Part shown: positions 16,951 through 27,431 of the stretch, piece by piece
Layout: every line of letters starts with the position of its first letter
Numbering within the stretch: position 1 is the first letter of the stretch
NCBI GenBank assembly: GCA_020048895.1
Contig: JAIFLV010000017.1
Coordinates: 1 to 59,412 of the forward strand
DNA length: 59,412 bases
DNA from: Rhodoferax sp.
GTDB taxonomy: Bacteria; Pseudomonadota; Gammaproteobacteria; Burkholderiales; Burkholderiaceae_C
Reading direction: 5' to 3'
The notes under the pieces: generated by a model
The model's database searches: none
Told to the model about the DNA's origin: nothing
What the model saw: the letters and a program-made list of their open reading frames with translations, nothing else
Made by a program: the position numbers and the translations under genes

Positions 16951-19017
16951 ATGACGTTAGCAAATATATTCAAGTCTTCAGTTCTGGGAGTCGCGCTGCT
17001 GTGCACGTTGAGTGACAGCGCAGGCATGTCTTTGGGGCGTCCGCGTAGCGTTGCACTGCTCGGACAACCTTTGGAGTTGACAGTTCCCGTGCAGTTCGAT
17101 GCTGAGGAAAAGGCATCCGCGTTGTGTTTTGAAGCAGATGTCTATTTCGGGGAAAACAAACTCGACAGCAGCCAAGTAGCGGTGACGGTTCCGGCCGTTG
17201 AGCAAGACGCGGTGGTGAATGTACGGGTTGTGTCGCGCCAGGCGATTGATGAACCCGTCGTAACGGTTTATTTGCGTGGCGGTTGTCTTCATAAGTCCAC
17301 GCGTAAGTTCGTTCTGTTAGCAGACCTGGCGACAGATATGGTGGTGCCATCGTTGCCCATCAGTATCCAGGTGCGACCTTTGGTTTCCGGTTCAGTCAGT
17401 CCCCTTGCAAGCCCATCCGTTGCGCAGCGCGAGATGTTGTCGGCACCTTCCCGGGGTGACAATCTGCCAGTCAAACGGACCCGTCCGGTAACCCCAGTCG
17501 TTAGCGCACCAGCCCTAGAGAGTGCCGACGGATCGCCAAAAACTAAGCCAAGTGTTGGTGTGAGTTCCTCGGTTGTGAATCGGTCTCGACTGAAGCTTGC
17601 TCCGATTGATTTGACGATCGAGCGTGACCCCGTTTTGAAGCTGACGGCTGCGATGGCGTACCTGCCCTCGGAAGATTTGAACAAACGCAATGAAGCAGTA
17701 GCTTTGTGGCAAGCTTTGAATGCTTCACCACAAGACGTGCTGCGCGATCAGACGCGCGTGCGGTCGCTTGAAGATGACCTGAAGTTGCAGCGTGATGCGA
17801 CATCCAAGAATGCCCAAACGCTGCAGAACCTCACAACCCGACTTGAGCATGCGGAGGCACAAAAGTATGCCAACCCATTGGTATATGCCTTGGCTGGTCT
17901 ATTGGTGGTGTGCTGTGTGGGCTTGGCATTTACTTGGAACCGCTTACGCACTCAAGCCGTGGGTATTTCCCCGTGGTGGCGGGCAGAAAATAATCGACTG
18001 GACGAAGCCGAAGACTTGCCATCTTCTGGAAAAGATCTCGTTGCCAGGGATGAAGCTCCCCCGTTGAGTTTTTCGACAGATGATTCTGCGTCCAGCGCAC
18101 CAGTGGCCGCTCAGGTTGACATTGATCTGGACCTGGGGGAGTCCGTCTTTGCAAAGTTTGGCGGAGTGTCGTCGAGTTTGAAGGGCGGTAGTGCTGTTAC
18201 TGACGTCCAGCCTCTGGACGTTAGCGTTTCGATGCAGCGGGATTTTTCGTCCAGTGCCTTGGATGGACTGCGTTCGATGAACATGCAGGAGATGCTGGAT
18301 GTGCGCCAGCAAGCAGAGTTTTTCATGACGCTTGGTCAGTACGACGAGGCAATTGGACTCTTGACAACGAGCATCATGGACAGCGGGGAATCCAATCCTC
18401 TGGTTTACCTGGAATTGCTGAAGGCGCTGCACAGCTTGAGTCGAAAGGCAGATTACGATGACTATCGGGCTGATTTCAATGCACGGTTCACGGGGCATGT
18501 ACCTGAATACACGGGATTCAACCAGGGCGGACAGGATTTAGAAGCCTATCCGAACGTTCTGTCGCGAATTGTTGTCACTTGGCCATCGAAACAGACACTG
18601 GAGGTGATCGAGGAATGCCTGGTGCGTCGACACGGAGTTGTGCCTGAGCATGAGTTTGATTTGGACGCCTACCGCGATCTTTTGATACTGCACGGAGTTG
18701 CAAGCCGCATACTTTCGACATCAGATTCGGGTCCGGCACCGTTCAGTACAGCCAAAATTGAATTGCCACAAGCCCCTGCCCCCATCGAAGACCTCATGTC
18801 AGTGGACTTTGTTACTGAGCAATTCGATTCACCGGAGTCGGCAACGCCCGAAGTGTCATCAGTGCCCTTGCCTGAAATCCTGGACGACCATGCTAATTAC
18901 TCAGTGGATCTCGATCTTTCTGATGGTGCCAGCAATCTGATGGATTTCGATGTCGAGCACCTTTCTGAAAGCGCACCACTGGCCAATGCCAAACCTGAAG
19001 CAGGGTCTCGGGATTAG
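16951..19017 (+). CDS. FimV-like protein (signal peptide, one TM, C-terminal TPR)
   Basis: 688 residues. The N-terminal export signal (about 1-24) is followed by a domain typical of FimV/TspA proteins (SLGRPRSVALLGQPLELTVP, then an ALCFEADVYFG block). A Pro/Ser/Thr-rich linker, a coiled coil (about 270-300) and one membrane helix near residues 308-330 (VYALAGLLVVCCVGLAF) come next, then an acidic cytoplasmic part with a TPR-like segment (AEFFMTLGQYDEAIGLLTTS) and an acidic tail. FimV proteins bind peptidoglycan in the periplasm and link to cyclase or type IV pilus polarity. LysM is not clearly visible, so the call is FimV-like. The stop overlaps the convergent dehydrogenase stop by 4 bp. Confidence 0.7.
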   Translation: MTLANIFKSSVLGVALLCTLSDSAGMSLGRPRSVALLGQPLELTVPVQFDAEEKASALCFEADVYFGENKLDSSQVAVTVPAVEQDAVVNVRVVSRQAIDEPVVTVYLRGGCLHKSTRKFVLLADLATDMVVPSLPISIQVRPLVSGSVSPLASPSVAQREMLSAPSRGDNLPVKRTRPVTPVVSAPALESADGSPKTKPSVGVSSSVVNRSRLKLAPIDLTIERDPVLKLTAAMAYLPSEDLNKRNEAVALWQALNASPQDVLRDQTRVRSLEDDLKLQRDATSKNAQTLQNLTTRLEHAEAQKYANPLVYALAGLLVVCCVGLAFTWNRLRTQAVGISPWWRAENNRLDEAEDLPSSGKDLVARDEAPPLSFSTDDSASSAPVAAQVDIDLDLGESVFAKFGGVSSSLKGGSAVTDVQPLDVSVSMQRDFSSSALDGLRSMNMQEMLDVRQQAEFFMTLGQYDEAIGLLTTSIMDSGESNPLVYLELLKALHSLSRKADYDDYRADFNARFTGHVPEYTGFNQGGQDLEAYPNVLSRIVVTWPSKQTLEVIEECLVRRHGVVPEHEFDLDAYRDLLILHGVASRILSTSDSGPAPFSTAKIELPQAPAPIEDLMSVDFVTEQFDSPESATPEVSSVPLPEILDDHANYSVDLDLSDGASNLMDFDVEHLSESAPLANAKPEAGSRD

Positions 19018-20021
19018 CGCCTGACTTGGAGGGCGCCCGGATTAATGATGTTGGTTGGTGTGCCCTTGATGAAATTGGTCACATTGTCAAATGCCGAGCC
19101 AAAATACGTTTCGTAGTTGTTTTGCTCCACATAGCCAATGTGTGGCGTACAAATGCAGTTTTCGAGCCGCAACAGGGCATGGCCCTGCAGGATCGGTTCA
19201 GTTTCGAATACATCTACCGCTGCAAGTCCGGGACGGCCACGATTCAAGGCGCTGATCAGTGCGTCGGGTTCAATCAGCTCCGCACGCGATGTGTTGACCA
19301 GCAACGCAGTCGTTTTCATGCGTGCTAGATCGGCAGCAGTAACGATAGAACGGCTGCTTTCTGAAAGGCGCAAATGGATGGAGAGGACATCACACTCACC
19401 AAAAAAAGCATCTCGACTCGCTGCAGTGGAATATCCACGCTGCTGGGCAACTTGCCGGGACGACTCGCTACCCCAGACAATGACTTGCATCCCAAACGCC
19501 TTGCCATAACTCGCTACGATCTGGCCAATTCGACCAAATCCCCATATGCCCAGTATTTTTCCGTGCAATTGGGTACCCAGTCCAAAATTTGGTGGCATCG
19601 AGGCCATCTTCAAACCGGATTGCTGCCAAGCACCATGCTTGAGATTGCCCACATATTGTGGGATTCTGCGCATCGCAGCCATGATTAGTGCCCAGGTAAG
19701 TTCGGCTGGTGCCAGAGGTGATCCGACTCCCTCGGCTACGGCAATACCTCGATCCGTGCAGGCCTGGACATCCACATGGTTTCCCACGCGCCCGGTCTGT
19801 GAAATCAATTTGAGCTTAGGCAGTTTGTCAATCAGCGCACGATTTATGTGGGTCCGTTCCCTAATGAGGACGATGACGTCTGCATCTTTGAGTCGGACCG
19901 ACAATTGCCCCAAGCCCTTGACCGTGTTGGTGTACACCTTGGCCTGAAAATTTTCCAATTTGGCAGCGCAATCGAGTTTTCGTACGGCATCCTGATAGTC
20001 ATCCAAAATCACAATATTCAT
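19014..20021 (-). CDS. D-2-hydroxyacid dehydrogenase family protein
   Basis: 335 residues, starting at the ATG giving MNIVILDDYQ. An in-frame extension to 20120 is open but unlike the family. A Rossmann dinucleotide fold is visible (ILGIWGFGRIGQIVASYGKA), with the expected active-site regions: Arg in LLVNTSRAELIEPDAL, Glu in DVFETEPIL, and His in CTPHIGY. It resembles phosphoglycerate-dehydrogenase-like members; the substrate is not clear. It lies 29 bp downstream of the unknown 118-residue gene and of lexA on the same strand, so it may belong to the lexA transcript. Confidence 0.82.
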   Translation of the reverse strand: MNIVILDDYQDAVRKLDCAAKLENFQAKVYTNTVKGLGQLSVRLKDADVIVLIRERTHINRALIDKLPKLKLISQTGRVGNHVDVQACTDRGIAVAEGVGSPLAPAELTWALIMAAMRRIPQYVGNLKHGAWQQSGLKMASMPPNFGLGTQLHGKILGIWGFGRIGQIVASYGKAFGMQVIVWGSESSRQVAQQRGYSTAASRDAFFGECDVLSIHLRLSESSRSIVTAADLARMKTTALLVNTSRAELIEPDALISALNRGRPGLAAVDVFETEPILQGHALLRLENCICTPHIGYVEQNNYETYFGSAFDNVTNFIKGTPTNIINPGALQVRR

Positions 20022-20050
20022 AACTGTGATTGTGCCCTGACATTGGGGCG

Positions 20051-20407
20051 TTATCTCGCGGATTTGACTCCCACCACATGTTCCGCTTCCCGCGCGACCA
20101 AGCGATCCAGTTCGGCACAAACGTCTGCCATGCGACCGGAAATGACCATTCGGCCCGTGCTGGAGCGATGCAGGCCAGTCTCGGCAACCCGCACCACTCG
20201 TAACGGTACGACCCTCGGGCTAAATACCGGCTTCTCCGCCTGAGGAACGCTCTGGAACTTTCCAGAACCGGTACGGGGATGCCAATTGACATTGGCTGCC
20301 AGGGGTGCCTTAAGCGCGCCAGTCGCAAATCGACCTCCGGTCCACCAGCGTTGCACACGTTGTAGAGGTGCCATTGCGACGAGATTGGCAAGCAATGCGA
20401 TGTTCAT
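20051..20407 (-). CDS. Hypothetical protein (118 aa) downstream of lexA
   Basis: A basic protein with no recognised motif. It starts 21 bp after the lexA stop and ends 29 bp before the dehydrogenase, in the same direction, so it is probably co-transcribed with lexA and may be SOS-controlled. The C-terminal half (SGRMADVCAELDRLVAREAE) is predicted helical. The N-terminus (MNIALLANLVAMAPLQRVQRWW) is a short hydrophobic/amphipathic stretch. Function unknown. Confidence 0.55.
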   Translation of the reverse strand: MNIALLANLVAMAPLQRVQRWWTGGRFATGALKAPLAANVNWHPRTGSGKFQSVPQAEKPVFSPRVVPLRVVRVAETGLHRSSTGRMVISGRMADVCAELDRLVAREAEHVVGVKSAR

Positions 20408-20428
20408 GGTGTATTTCGCTCCGGATGT

Positions 20429-21103
20429 CTACATCAGCATGGTGTTTCGGATGAGTCCGACAGCCAGACCCTCAATTTCAAAAGGCTCACCCGGTTCGAC
20501 CACAATGGTCTGGTAATCCGGGTTTTCCGGATGAAGCTCAATGAGATGCTTGTTGCGGCGAAAGCGTTTGACTGTCACTTCATCGCCAAGTCGTGCAACA
20601 ACGATCTGGCCATTTTTTGCATCTTTGGTGGCTTGCACAGCTAACAGATCTCCGTCCATGATTCCAGCATCGCGCATGGACATGCCACGCACTTTGAGCA
20701 AGTAGTCCGGTTGGCGTTGAAAGAGACTGTTCTCAACATAATAGGTTTGATCGACGTGCTCTTGTGCGAGGATGGGGGAGCCTGCAGCAACCCGACCGAT
20801 CAGTGGGAGCGCGAGTTGAGCCAAGCCTGGCAAGGGCAGCGAGAACTGTTTGAATCTCGACTCATTGATGGAGCGCAGGGCCTCACTCTTGAGTCGTATT
20901 CCCCGCGAAGTCCCGCTCACCAGTTCAATGACACCCTTGCGCGCCAGCGCCTGCAAATGCTCTTCTGCTGCATTGGCCGACTTGAAACCCAGTTCGTTCG
21001 CGATTTCTGCGCGGGTAGGTGGTGCCCCGGTGCGGGAGATAGCGCTTTGAATCAGGTCCAGAATCTGCTGTTGTCGGGCGGTGAGTTTGGGGCTTTCAAG
21101 CAT
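20429..21103 (-). CDS. lexA: LexA SOS repressor
   Basis: 224 residues. An N-terminal winged HTH (about 1-70; [20 protein letters not shown]) and a C-terminal self-cleavage domain are present, with the cleavage bond A107-G108 (GRVAAGSP) and the catalytic dyad S142 ([10 protein letters not shown]) and K179 (DEVTVKRF). On DNA damage RecA filaments trigger autocleavage and SOS genes are released. Two CTG-N10-CAG boxes lie 46-80 bp upstream, indicating autoregulation. Confidence 0.97.
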   Translation of the reverse strand: MLESPKLTARQQQILDLIQSAISRTGAPPTRAEIANELGFKSANAAEEHLQALARKGVIELVSGTSRGIRLKSEALRSINESRFKQFSLPLPGLAQLALPLIGRVAAGSPILAQEHVDQTYYVENSLFQRQPDYLLKVRGMSMRDAGIMDGDLLAVQATKDAKNGQIVVARLGDEVTVKRFRRNKHLIELHPENPDYQTIVVEPGEPFEIEGLAVGLIRNTMLM

Positions 21104-21148
21104 ATTGGCTCCTAGTTAATTCCGGGTCCGGCTGTTGGTCTGTACACC

Positions 21149-21183
21149 CTGTTTTGGTATCCAGTAACTGTATTTTTAACCAG
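21149..21183 (-). promoter_or_regulatory. Two LexA boxes in the lexA promoter
   Basis: CTGTTTTGGTATCCAG (21149-21164) and CTGTATTTTTAACCAG (21168-21183) both fit CTG-N10-CAG and are 19 bp apart start to start, about two helix turns. On the minus strand a TTGCAA -35 candidate (21195-21200) stands about 17 bp before an A/T-rich -10 covered by the second box. This is the classic layout for autoregulation. Confidence 0.75.
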
Positions 21184-21312
21184 CATTAAATATATTGCAA
21201 GTTTTTTGTTGTTGGATTTCACTTGTGTGCCAAGCAGACGACGCTAACAAGCGGCCAATACTTGCTTACTCGCGACAGTAGAATTCAATTCTTCATTTAC
21301 AGAGATCACGCT

Positions 21313-22713
21313 ATGACTTCGCTTTCCTGTCGCGCCATACTTGGCGGACTTGCTCCTTCCAATGTGCCGGTGACTTTGAGGGGCTGGGTTCGCACCCGGC
21401 GGGATTCCAAGGCGGGAATGTCGTTTGTGCATGTGACTGATGGCTCATGCTTTCACCCCGTGCAGGTGATCGCGTCCGCTGAGCTACCCAATTACAACGA
21501 GGAAGTCCACCATTTGACTGCCGGTTGTTCCGTCGAGGCCACCGGGGTGATCGTCCCTTCACCGAATGCAGGCCAACCGTATGAAATGCAAGCCACCGCC
21601 ATCAAGGTTGTGGGTTGGGTTGACGACCCCGACACGTATCCGATACAACCCAAGGCGCATTCCATGGAGTTCCTGCGCGAGGTAGCGCACTTGCGACCGC
21701 GCACCAATGTGATTGGCGCCAGCGCACGGGTGAGGCACACACTTGCAACCGCGATACACCGCTTTTTTACGGACAACGAGTTTCTGTGGGTCAATACGCC
21801 CATCATCACAGCCTCCGACGCTGAAGGAGCCGGTGAACTGTTTCGCGTGTCTACTCTGGACGCCTTGAATCCTCCACGCACGGCCGATGGAAAAGTGGAT
21901 TTTTCCAAAGACTTTTTTGGACGCGAAGCATTTCTGACCGTTTCTGGTCAGCTCAACGTCGAAACGTATTGCATGGCCCTATCCAAGGTGTACACGTTTG
22001 GGCCAACCTTCAGAGCCGAGAATTCCAATACCAGCCGCCACTTGGCCGAGTTTTGGATGGTGGAGCCGGAAATTGCATTTGCTGATCTTGCCGCTGATGC
22101 CGATTTGGCCGAGGCACTTCTAAAGTACATTTTCAAGGCGGTGCTGGCGGAGCGGCCCGATGACATGGCGTTCTTCGACGACCGTATTGAGAAAGGCCTC
22201 ATTGCCAAGCTGCAAGGTATTGTGGATCGTCAATTCGTCCGCATGGACTACACCGAGGCCATCAAGATATTGGAGAACTCCAAACATAAGTTCGAATACC
22301 CCGTGAAGTGGGGTGTGGACCTGCAAAGTGAACATGAACGCTACCTTGCCGAGAAGCATGTGGGTGGGCCCGTAGTGCTGATGAACTATCCGAAGGAGAT
22401 CAAGGCGTTTTACATGCGGCTCAACGGGGACGATAAGACGGTGGCGGCGATGGACGTTCTAGCCCCCGGCATTGGTGAGATTATTGGTGGCAGCCAGCGC
22501 GAAGAAAGGCTGGACGTGCTCGACGCCCGATTAGAGGCGACTGGACTCGATAAAAATGCCTACAGCTGGTACCGCGATCTGCGTCGCTATGGCACCGTGC
22601 CCCATGCAGGGTTCGGCCTGGGCTTCGAGCGGACGGTCGCTTACGTGACCGGCCTGTCTAACGTTCGAGATGTAATTCCATTTCCCCGCACGCCGGGCAG
22701 TGCGCGGTATTGA
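21313..22713 (+). CDS. asnS: Asparaginyl-tRNA synthetase
   Basis: 466 residues from the ATG at 21313 ([12 protein letters not shown]). An earlier in-frame start at 21223 adds 30 residues outside the family pattern. It joins Asn to tRNA-Asn. An N-terminal OB-fold anticodon-binding domain ([20 protein letters not shown]) and a class II catalytic core follow: motif 2 ([20 protein letters not shown], ending MVEPE) and motif 3 ([15 protein letters not shown]). The [19 protein letters not shown] wording is of the Asn rather than the Asp or Lys type. It is divergent from lexA. Confidence 0.96.
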   Translation: MTSLSCRAILGGLAPSNVPVTLRGWVRTRRDSKAGMSFVHVTDGSCFHPVQVIASAELPNYNEEVHHLTAGCSVEATGVIVPSPNAGQPYEMQATAIKVVGWVDDPDTYPIQPKAHSMEFLREVAHLRPRTNVIGASARVRHTLATAIHRFFTDNEFLWVNTPIITASDAEGAGELFRVSTLDALNPPRTADGKVDFSKDFFGREAFLTVSGQLNVETYCMALSKVYTFGPTFRAENSNTSRHLAEFWMVEPEIAFADLAADADLAEALLKYIFKAVLAERPDDMAFFDDRIEKGLIAKLQGIVDRQFVRMDYTEAIKILENSKHKFEYPVKWGVDLQSEHERYLAEKHVGGPVVLMNYPKEIKAFYMRLNGDDKTVAAMDVLAPGIGEIIGGSQREERLDVLDARLEATGLDKNAYSWYRDLRRYGTVPHAGFGLGFERTVAYVTGLSNVRDVIPFPRTPGSARY

Positions 22714-22725
22714 AAACAGGGAACC

Positions 22726-23433
<708 letters not shown>

Positions 23434-23485
23434 TCAAGCAGTTGCACAACGGATGGATGGGAGAATAGCATGGCCCACCTGCAGC

Positions 23486-24265
23486 CTATCTTACAGATGC
23501 TGCGAGTGCAGACGAAAGGACGTTGCGAACGCGCGCCAGGTCTTCTGGAGTGTCAACACCGATACCTGGGGCATCGGGGCTCACGTGCACGGCAATCCGG
23601 TGGCCATGCCAAAGGGCCCGCAATTGTTCCAATGCCTCAACGACTTCCAGACTCGCTGGTGGCAACGTTGGGAACATTCGCAAGAACCTCACTCTGTACG
23701 AGTAAATTCCAATATGTCGCAATGGTGCAGGGTCTGGCAAACTGCGCGTTTCGCCTGCGAACCCATCGCGCCACCATGGAATGGGTGCCCGACTGAAAAA
23801 AAGAGCTAGTCCCTGGGCATCAAGCACAACTTTGACGACGTTGGGATTCAGAAAGTCGGCAAGATTGTCCAATGCATGGGCGGCGGTTCCCATCTCCGCT
23901 TGCGGATGCCGGACAAGCAAAGCTGCTACAGCCTGCACAAGTTGAGGGTCAATCAATGGTTCATCACCCTGGACGTTGACGACCACGGACTCATCCGACA
24001 AGCCAAGAATCTGTGCAGCTTCGGCGAGACGGTCGCTTCCTGATACGTGGTCCGTGCGCGTCAGAACAGACTCAATGCGGTGGTCTGTACAAGCCTGAAC
24101 GATGGATTTGTCATCCGCGGCTACAACGACCCGAGGCATCGCCTTACCAGACAGCACCCGCTGCGCAACCCGAACGACCATCGGCACTCCACAGATATCG
24201 GCCAATGGCTTATTGGGCAAGCGCGTCGACGCCAATCGTGCCGGAATCAGGACGGTGTAGTCCAT
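23486..24265 (-). CDS. kdsB: 3-deoxy-manno-octulosonate cytidylyltransferase (CMP-KDO synthetase)
   Basis: 259 residues from the ATG giving [20 protein letters not shown]. It activates KDO with CTP for lipopolysaccharide inner-core synthesis in the cytoplasm. The nucleotide-binding start [19 protein letters not shown], the [14 protein letters not shown] metal/substrate segment and the [19 protein letters not shown] block are all typical. It lies 11 bp after the Trm112-like gene, and the whole exbB-exbD-lpxK-Trm112-kdsB run is one likely operon. Confidence 0.95.
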   Translation of the reverse strand: MDYTVLIPARLASTRLPNKPLADICGVPMVVRVAQRVLSGKAMPRVVVAADDKSIVQACTDHRIESVLTRTDHVSGSDRLAEAAQILGLSDESVVVNVQGDEPLIDPQLVQAVAALLVRHPQAEMGTAAHALDNLADFLNPNVVKVVLDAQGLALFFSRAPIPWWRDGFAGETRSLPDPAPLRHIGIYSYRVRFLRMFPTLPPASLEVVEALEQLRALWHGHRIAVHVSPDAPGIGVDTPEDLARVRNVLSSALAASVR

Positions 24266-24276
24266 CAGAGTGTGTC

Positions 24277-24459
24277 TCAGAGTCCGAGTTCGCTGTCCGT
24301 GAGCGTACGCGCTTCGCTTTCCAGCAAAATCGGAATTCCATCGCGCACGGGATAGGCAAGTCTGGCGCTGTGGGAAGTGAGTTCCTGTCTCTCCCGATCG
24401 TATTCGAGAGGCCCTTTTGTTACCGGGCAAACAAGTAATTCAAGCAGTTTGGTGTCCAT
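24277..24459 (-). CDS. Trm112 family small protein (YcaR-like)
   Basis: 60 residues from the ATG giving [20 protein letters not shown]. The Trm112/UPF0434 family has a CPVTK-type knuckle near the N-terminus and a [16 protein letters not shown] block, both present. Bacterial members lie almost always between lpxK and kdsB, as here (20-bp overlap with lpxK, 11 bp before kdsB). The role in bacteria is not settled. The eukaryotic counterpart activates methyltransferases. Confidence 0.9.
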   Translation of the reverse strand: MDTKLLELLVCPVTKGPLEYDRERQELTSHSARLAYPVRDGIPILLESEARTLTDSELGL

Positions 24460-25555
24460 GCGTGGATGATAGCCTTGCAACAAACAGTTCGTTCAGGTGG
24501 ACATCGACTGCTTCAAAAAAATCCCTTGATATTTCCAGTGTCAGGGGAACGGCCAATGCCGTTGGCTCAAAGGCCCACAGTTTGAGTGCGTCCTTTTCGG
24601 TGCAAATGATGCTGTAACGCTCGTATTCAGTGCGTGAGAAGCTATCAAAATCATAGTGATCTGGGAGGGCTAAGGTCTTCGCCAGAGGCACCCCTTTGGC
24701 AAGCAGCATGTCAAAGAATGCTTCAGGCTGGCCTATGCCTGCCATGGCCAAAAGTGGTTTTGAGCTGCCAAGGCGCAACGATTCCAGCGAAACTGACTGC
24801 CCATCACGACAGAGCGCAAAGTCCGCCAGCGAGCGGTTTGCCATGTGGCCTTGGAAAGCGGGATGATGTCCGGTATGCAAAACCAACCACCGCCAGTCAG
24901 TCTGTCCGGCTTGTGCACACGCCCTGTGCGGCCATGGTTCGCGCAATGGTCCTGCCGGCAAAAGCCATCCATTGCCACAGCCTCGATCATCAAACACACA
25001 CACGTCCAGGTCGCGGTACAGCGCATAGTGCTGAAGCCCATCGTCGGCCACAATGACTTGCGTCTGGGCATACTTGGCCAACAAGGCGGTTGCCGCGGCA
25101 TGGCGGTCTCGCGCTACAAAAACTGGTACCTTGAGAGCCCGTTGCAGCATCAATGGCTCATCACCAACGTCGCTGGGATGCGACTGTGGCAACACCTCAA
25201 GGCAGTTGTCATGCTTGCGCCCATAGCCACGGGAAACCACACCCACGGCAAGTCCGCGCGACTGCAGGTGACGAACTAGTGCCACAACGGTGGGAGTCTT
25301 TCCCGCACCGCCCGCAATCACATTGCCAACAACAATGACCACAGCGTTGACCCGCCGCGAGCGCAGTAGCTGCATTTGGTAGAGCCACTTGCGTACAGTC
25401 CACAACAATCCATAAATGGCCGATACCGGCCAAAGTGCGCGAGCCGTTGTGCCGCGCTGATTCCAGGCCCGCACTAACGCGCTTTGCACCTGATCACGCA
25501 CCAGTGCGCTCCAGCCTCTATTGGCCACCGGAATGGGTGGATGATTGTGTGGCAA
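24440..25555 (-). CDS. lpxK: Tetraacyldisaccharide 4'-kinase
   Basis: 371 residues if started at the TTG at 25555, which overlaps the end of exbD by 38 bp. The true start could be a later codon (for example the GTG at 25501). It phosphorylates the lipid A disaccharide at the 4' position at the inner membrane. It shows the hydrophobic N-terminal anchor ([20 protein letters not shown]), the P-loop [19 protein letters not shown], the SRGYGRK segment, and [19 protein letters not shown], typical of LpxK. It is in a cluster with kdsB and ExbBD genes. Confidence 0.94.
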   Translation of the reverse strand: MPHNHPPIPVANRGWSALVRDQVQSALVRAWNQRGTTARALWPVSAIYGLLWTVRKWLYQMQLLRSRRVNAVVIVVGNVIAGGAGKTPTVVALVRHLQSRGLAVGVVSRGYGRKHDNCLEVLPQSHPSDVGDEPLMLQRALKVPVFVARDRHAAATALLAKYAQTQVIVADDGLQHYALYRDLDVCVFDDRGCGNGWLLPAGPLREPWPHRACAQAGQTDWRWLVLHTGHHPAFQGHMANRSLADFALCRDGQSVSLESLRLGSSKPLLAMAGIGQPEAFFDMLLAKGVPLAKTLALPDHYDFDSFSRTEYERYSIICTEKDALKLWAFEPTALAVPLTLEISRDFFEAVDVHLNELFVARLSSTHGHQTA

Positions 25556-25946
25556 AGGTGATTTGGTTGAGTCCTACGCGCCTGGCTGCTTCCATGACGG
25601 TGACCACCGACTGGTGTCTTGCACTGGCGTCGGCGCTAATGATCACCACCGACTCCTTTCCCGCTTTGGCACCTTCGGACAACGCGGCGGCCAAGCTGTC
25701 AAGACCTCTCCCGACCACGGGAACCCGGTTGACACTGTAGGCGCCGTCCGCACCCACTGCAACGATGACCTCCTTGGGGTAGTCGCGCTGTGCATCGGTA
25801 TCTGCCACTGGCAGAGTCAGTTGCATTTCGGTGAACTTGCTGTATGTCGTTGAAAGCATCAGAAATATCAGAATGACAAGCAGCACGTCGATGAACGGGA
25901 TCAAATTGATCTCGGGCTCTTCGTTCGCATGGGGGCGAAAGTTCAT
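25518..25946 (-). CDS. exbD: ExbD/TolR family biopolymer transport protein
   Basis: 142 residues. A short cytoplasmic start (MNFRPHANEEPEINLIPFID) leads into a single membrane helix (LLVILIFLMLSTTY) containing the proton-path Asp of the ID-V/L-LLV motif, then a periplasmic domain (VNRVPVVGRGLDSLAAALSE). It forms the proton-driven motor with the ExbB-like protein encoded 3 bp upstream, energising TonB or a TolA-like partner. The partner cannot be told from this window. Confidence 0.92.
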   Translation of the reverse strand: MNFRPHANEEPEINLIPFIDVLLVILIFLMLSTTYSKFTEMQLTLPVADTDAQRDYPKEVIVAVGADGAYSVNRVPVVGRGLDSLAAALSEGAKAGKESVVIISADASARHQSVVTVMEAARRVGLNQITFATQSSTHSGGQ

Positions 25947-25949
25947 GGG

Positions 25950-26576
25950 CTACCTGCGCAGTGATTTGACGTGACGTGCCAGCCGCTCCGCAGATAGTTC
26001 CAGCGTCAACAAATAGCCGTCCACTTGGCCACGAAAGTAGCGCCAGAAAATGAGCGAAGGAATTGCAACCATCAGACCGAAAGCTGTGTTATATAGCGCC
26101 ACCGAGATGCCGTGTGCGAGTTGTTGCGGATTGCCGCCTGTGGGCGTTCCAGGGGCCTGTGATCCAAAAATTTCGATCATCCCAACCACCGTACCGAACA
26201 GTCCCATGAGCGGCGCTGCGGACGCGATCGTTGCCAGCGTACTAAGGTAGCGCTCAAGCCGATGCGCCACCAGGCGTCCAGCACCCTCCATGGTCGCACG
26301 CAGGTCGTCTTCCGAGCAGCGTGGGTCGGTGTTGATGGCCCGCAACCCGCTGGCCAAGACTTCACCCAAGGCGGAATTTTGTTCCAGCTGTGTCACAACG
26401 TCCGGAGAGGGCACGCCGTTGCGGGTCACAGCAAGGACTTCGTCAAGCAACTTGGGAGGCACAATTTTTTGCGTTTTCAAACTGACGAATCGTTCGATCA
26501 CGATCGCCAACGCCAGCACCGAACACGCAATGAGGGGCCATATCGTCCAACCTGCCGCTTGTATGATGGAAAACAA
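25950..26576 (-). CDS. exbB: MotA/TolQ/ExbB proton channel family protein
   Basis: About 208 residues. There is no ATG at the 5' end: one in-frame TTG is at 26594, but a second TTG at 26576 stands 7 nt after a GGAGTGGAG Shine-Dalgarno stretch and gives FSIIQAAGWTIWPL, the usual family start. Three membrane helices (about 10-30, 110-135 and 155-175) are visible, with the conserved core ASAAPLMGLFGTVVGMIEIF and a GISVALYNTAFGLMVAIPSL block. It pairs with ExbD. Confidence 0.93.
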   Translation of the reverse strand: MFSIIQAAGWTIWPLIACSVLALAIVIERFVSLKTQKIVPPKLLDEVLAVTRNGVPSPDVVTQLEQNSALGEVLASGLRAINTDPRCSEDDLRATMEGAGRLVAHRLERYLSTLATIASAAPLMGLFGTVVGMIEIFGSQAPGTPTGGNPQQLAHGISVALYNTAFGLMVAIPSLIFWRYFRGQVDGYLLTLELSAERLARHVKSLRR

Positions 26577-26788
26577 ATGCTTACTCCACTCCAATGATGT
26601 GCTTGGCGATTATCACCCAGGCGCAGCGCGCTACGTACAGGTGCTGGGAGGGTTAACCTCAACCCGCGTGTGGAAGAGGTTGGCTTTGGTCATCCCCTGC
26701 GGATGGTGTGGTTGACGCTTCGGTCTTCAGCGCACTAACCGCATAGTTTCTACAATCTAAAGCTTTTGCCATCCAATGAGAGGAAATT

Positions 26789-27370
26789 ATGGAACATACC
26801 CTGCCTGCCTTGCCCTACGCGATTGATGCACTTGCACCCGCCTACTCCAAAGAGACTTTGGAGTTTCACCACGGTAAGCACCATAACGCTTACGTCGTGA
26901 ATCTGAACAATTTACAAAAGGGTACCGAGTTTGAGGCCATGTCGTTGGAGGAGATCATCAAGAAGTCCAGTGGCGGTATCTACAACAACTCGGCGCAGAT
27001 CTGGAACCATACCTTTTTCTGGAACTGCATGAAGCCCAACGGTGGTGGTGAGCCCACGGGTGCGCTGTCTGCCGCAATCAACGCAAAATGGGGCAGTTAC
27101 GCTGCATTCAAGGAGGCGTTTGTCAAATCTGCTGTCGGTAACTTTGGATCAGGCTGGACCTGGTTGGTCAAAAAGGCCGACGGCTCGGTGGATATTGTGA
27201 ACATGGGAGCCGCTGGAACACCGCTCACGACGGCCGATAAGGCGTTGTTGACCGTTGACGTTTGGGAGCACGCCTACTACATCGACTATCGCAATATGCG
27301 TCCCAAGTTCGTTGAAACGTATCTTGATAAATTGGTCAATTGGTCGTTTGCGGAAGCCAATTTCGCATAA
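26789..27370 (+). CDS. sodB: Superoxide dismutase, Fe type
   Basis: 193 residues, normal length. It converts superoxide to oxygen and hydrogen peroxide in the cytoplasm. Metal ligands H27, H74 (IWNHTFFW), D157 and H161 (DVWEHAYY) are all present. Q70 before the second ligand (NNSAQIWNH) and the absence of a signal peptide fit the iron-containing SodB branch. A clear GAGAGGAAATT ribosome site precedes the ATG, and a hairpin terminator follows 20 bp after the stop. Confidence 0.96.
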   Translation: MEHTLPALPYAIDALAPAYSKETLEFHHGKHHNAYVVNLNNLQKGTEFEAMSLEEIIKKSSGGIYNNSAQIWNHTFFWNCMKPNGGGEPTGALSAAINAKWGSYAAFKEAFVKSAVGNFGSGWTWLVKKADGSVDIVNMGAAGTPLTTADKALLTVDVWEHAYYIDYRNMRPKFVETYLDKLVNWSFAEANFA

Positions 27371-27390
27371 GCCCCGGATATCGCCATGCA

Positions 27391-27417
27391 AGGGTCAACT
27401 TCGTGTTGGCCCTTTTT
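27391..27417 (+). terminator. Rho-independent terminator after sodB
   Basis: AGGGTCAAC-TTCGT-GTTGGCCCT (9 pairs, one G-T) followed by TTTT. Strand + and position 20 bp after the sodB stop fit. It also separates sodB from the convergent DUF192 gene. Confidence 0.85.
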
Positions 27418-27431
27418 CATGGATTGGTGCC

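Noticed and set aside
19014..20120. Long version of the dehydrogenase with 33 extra N-terminal residues
   Set aside because: The extra part overlaps the previous gene, has no family similarity and no ribosome site. The ATG at 20021 gives the standard start.
24640..24660. Extragenic repeat-like sequence AAGCTATCAAAATCATAG
   Set aside because: It lies within the lpxK coding sequence and does not form the hairpin; chance similarity.
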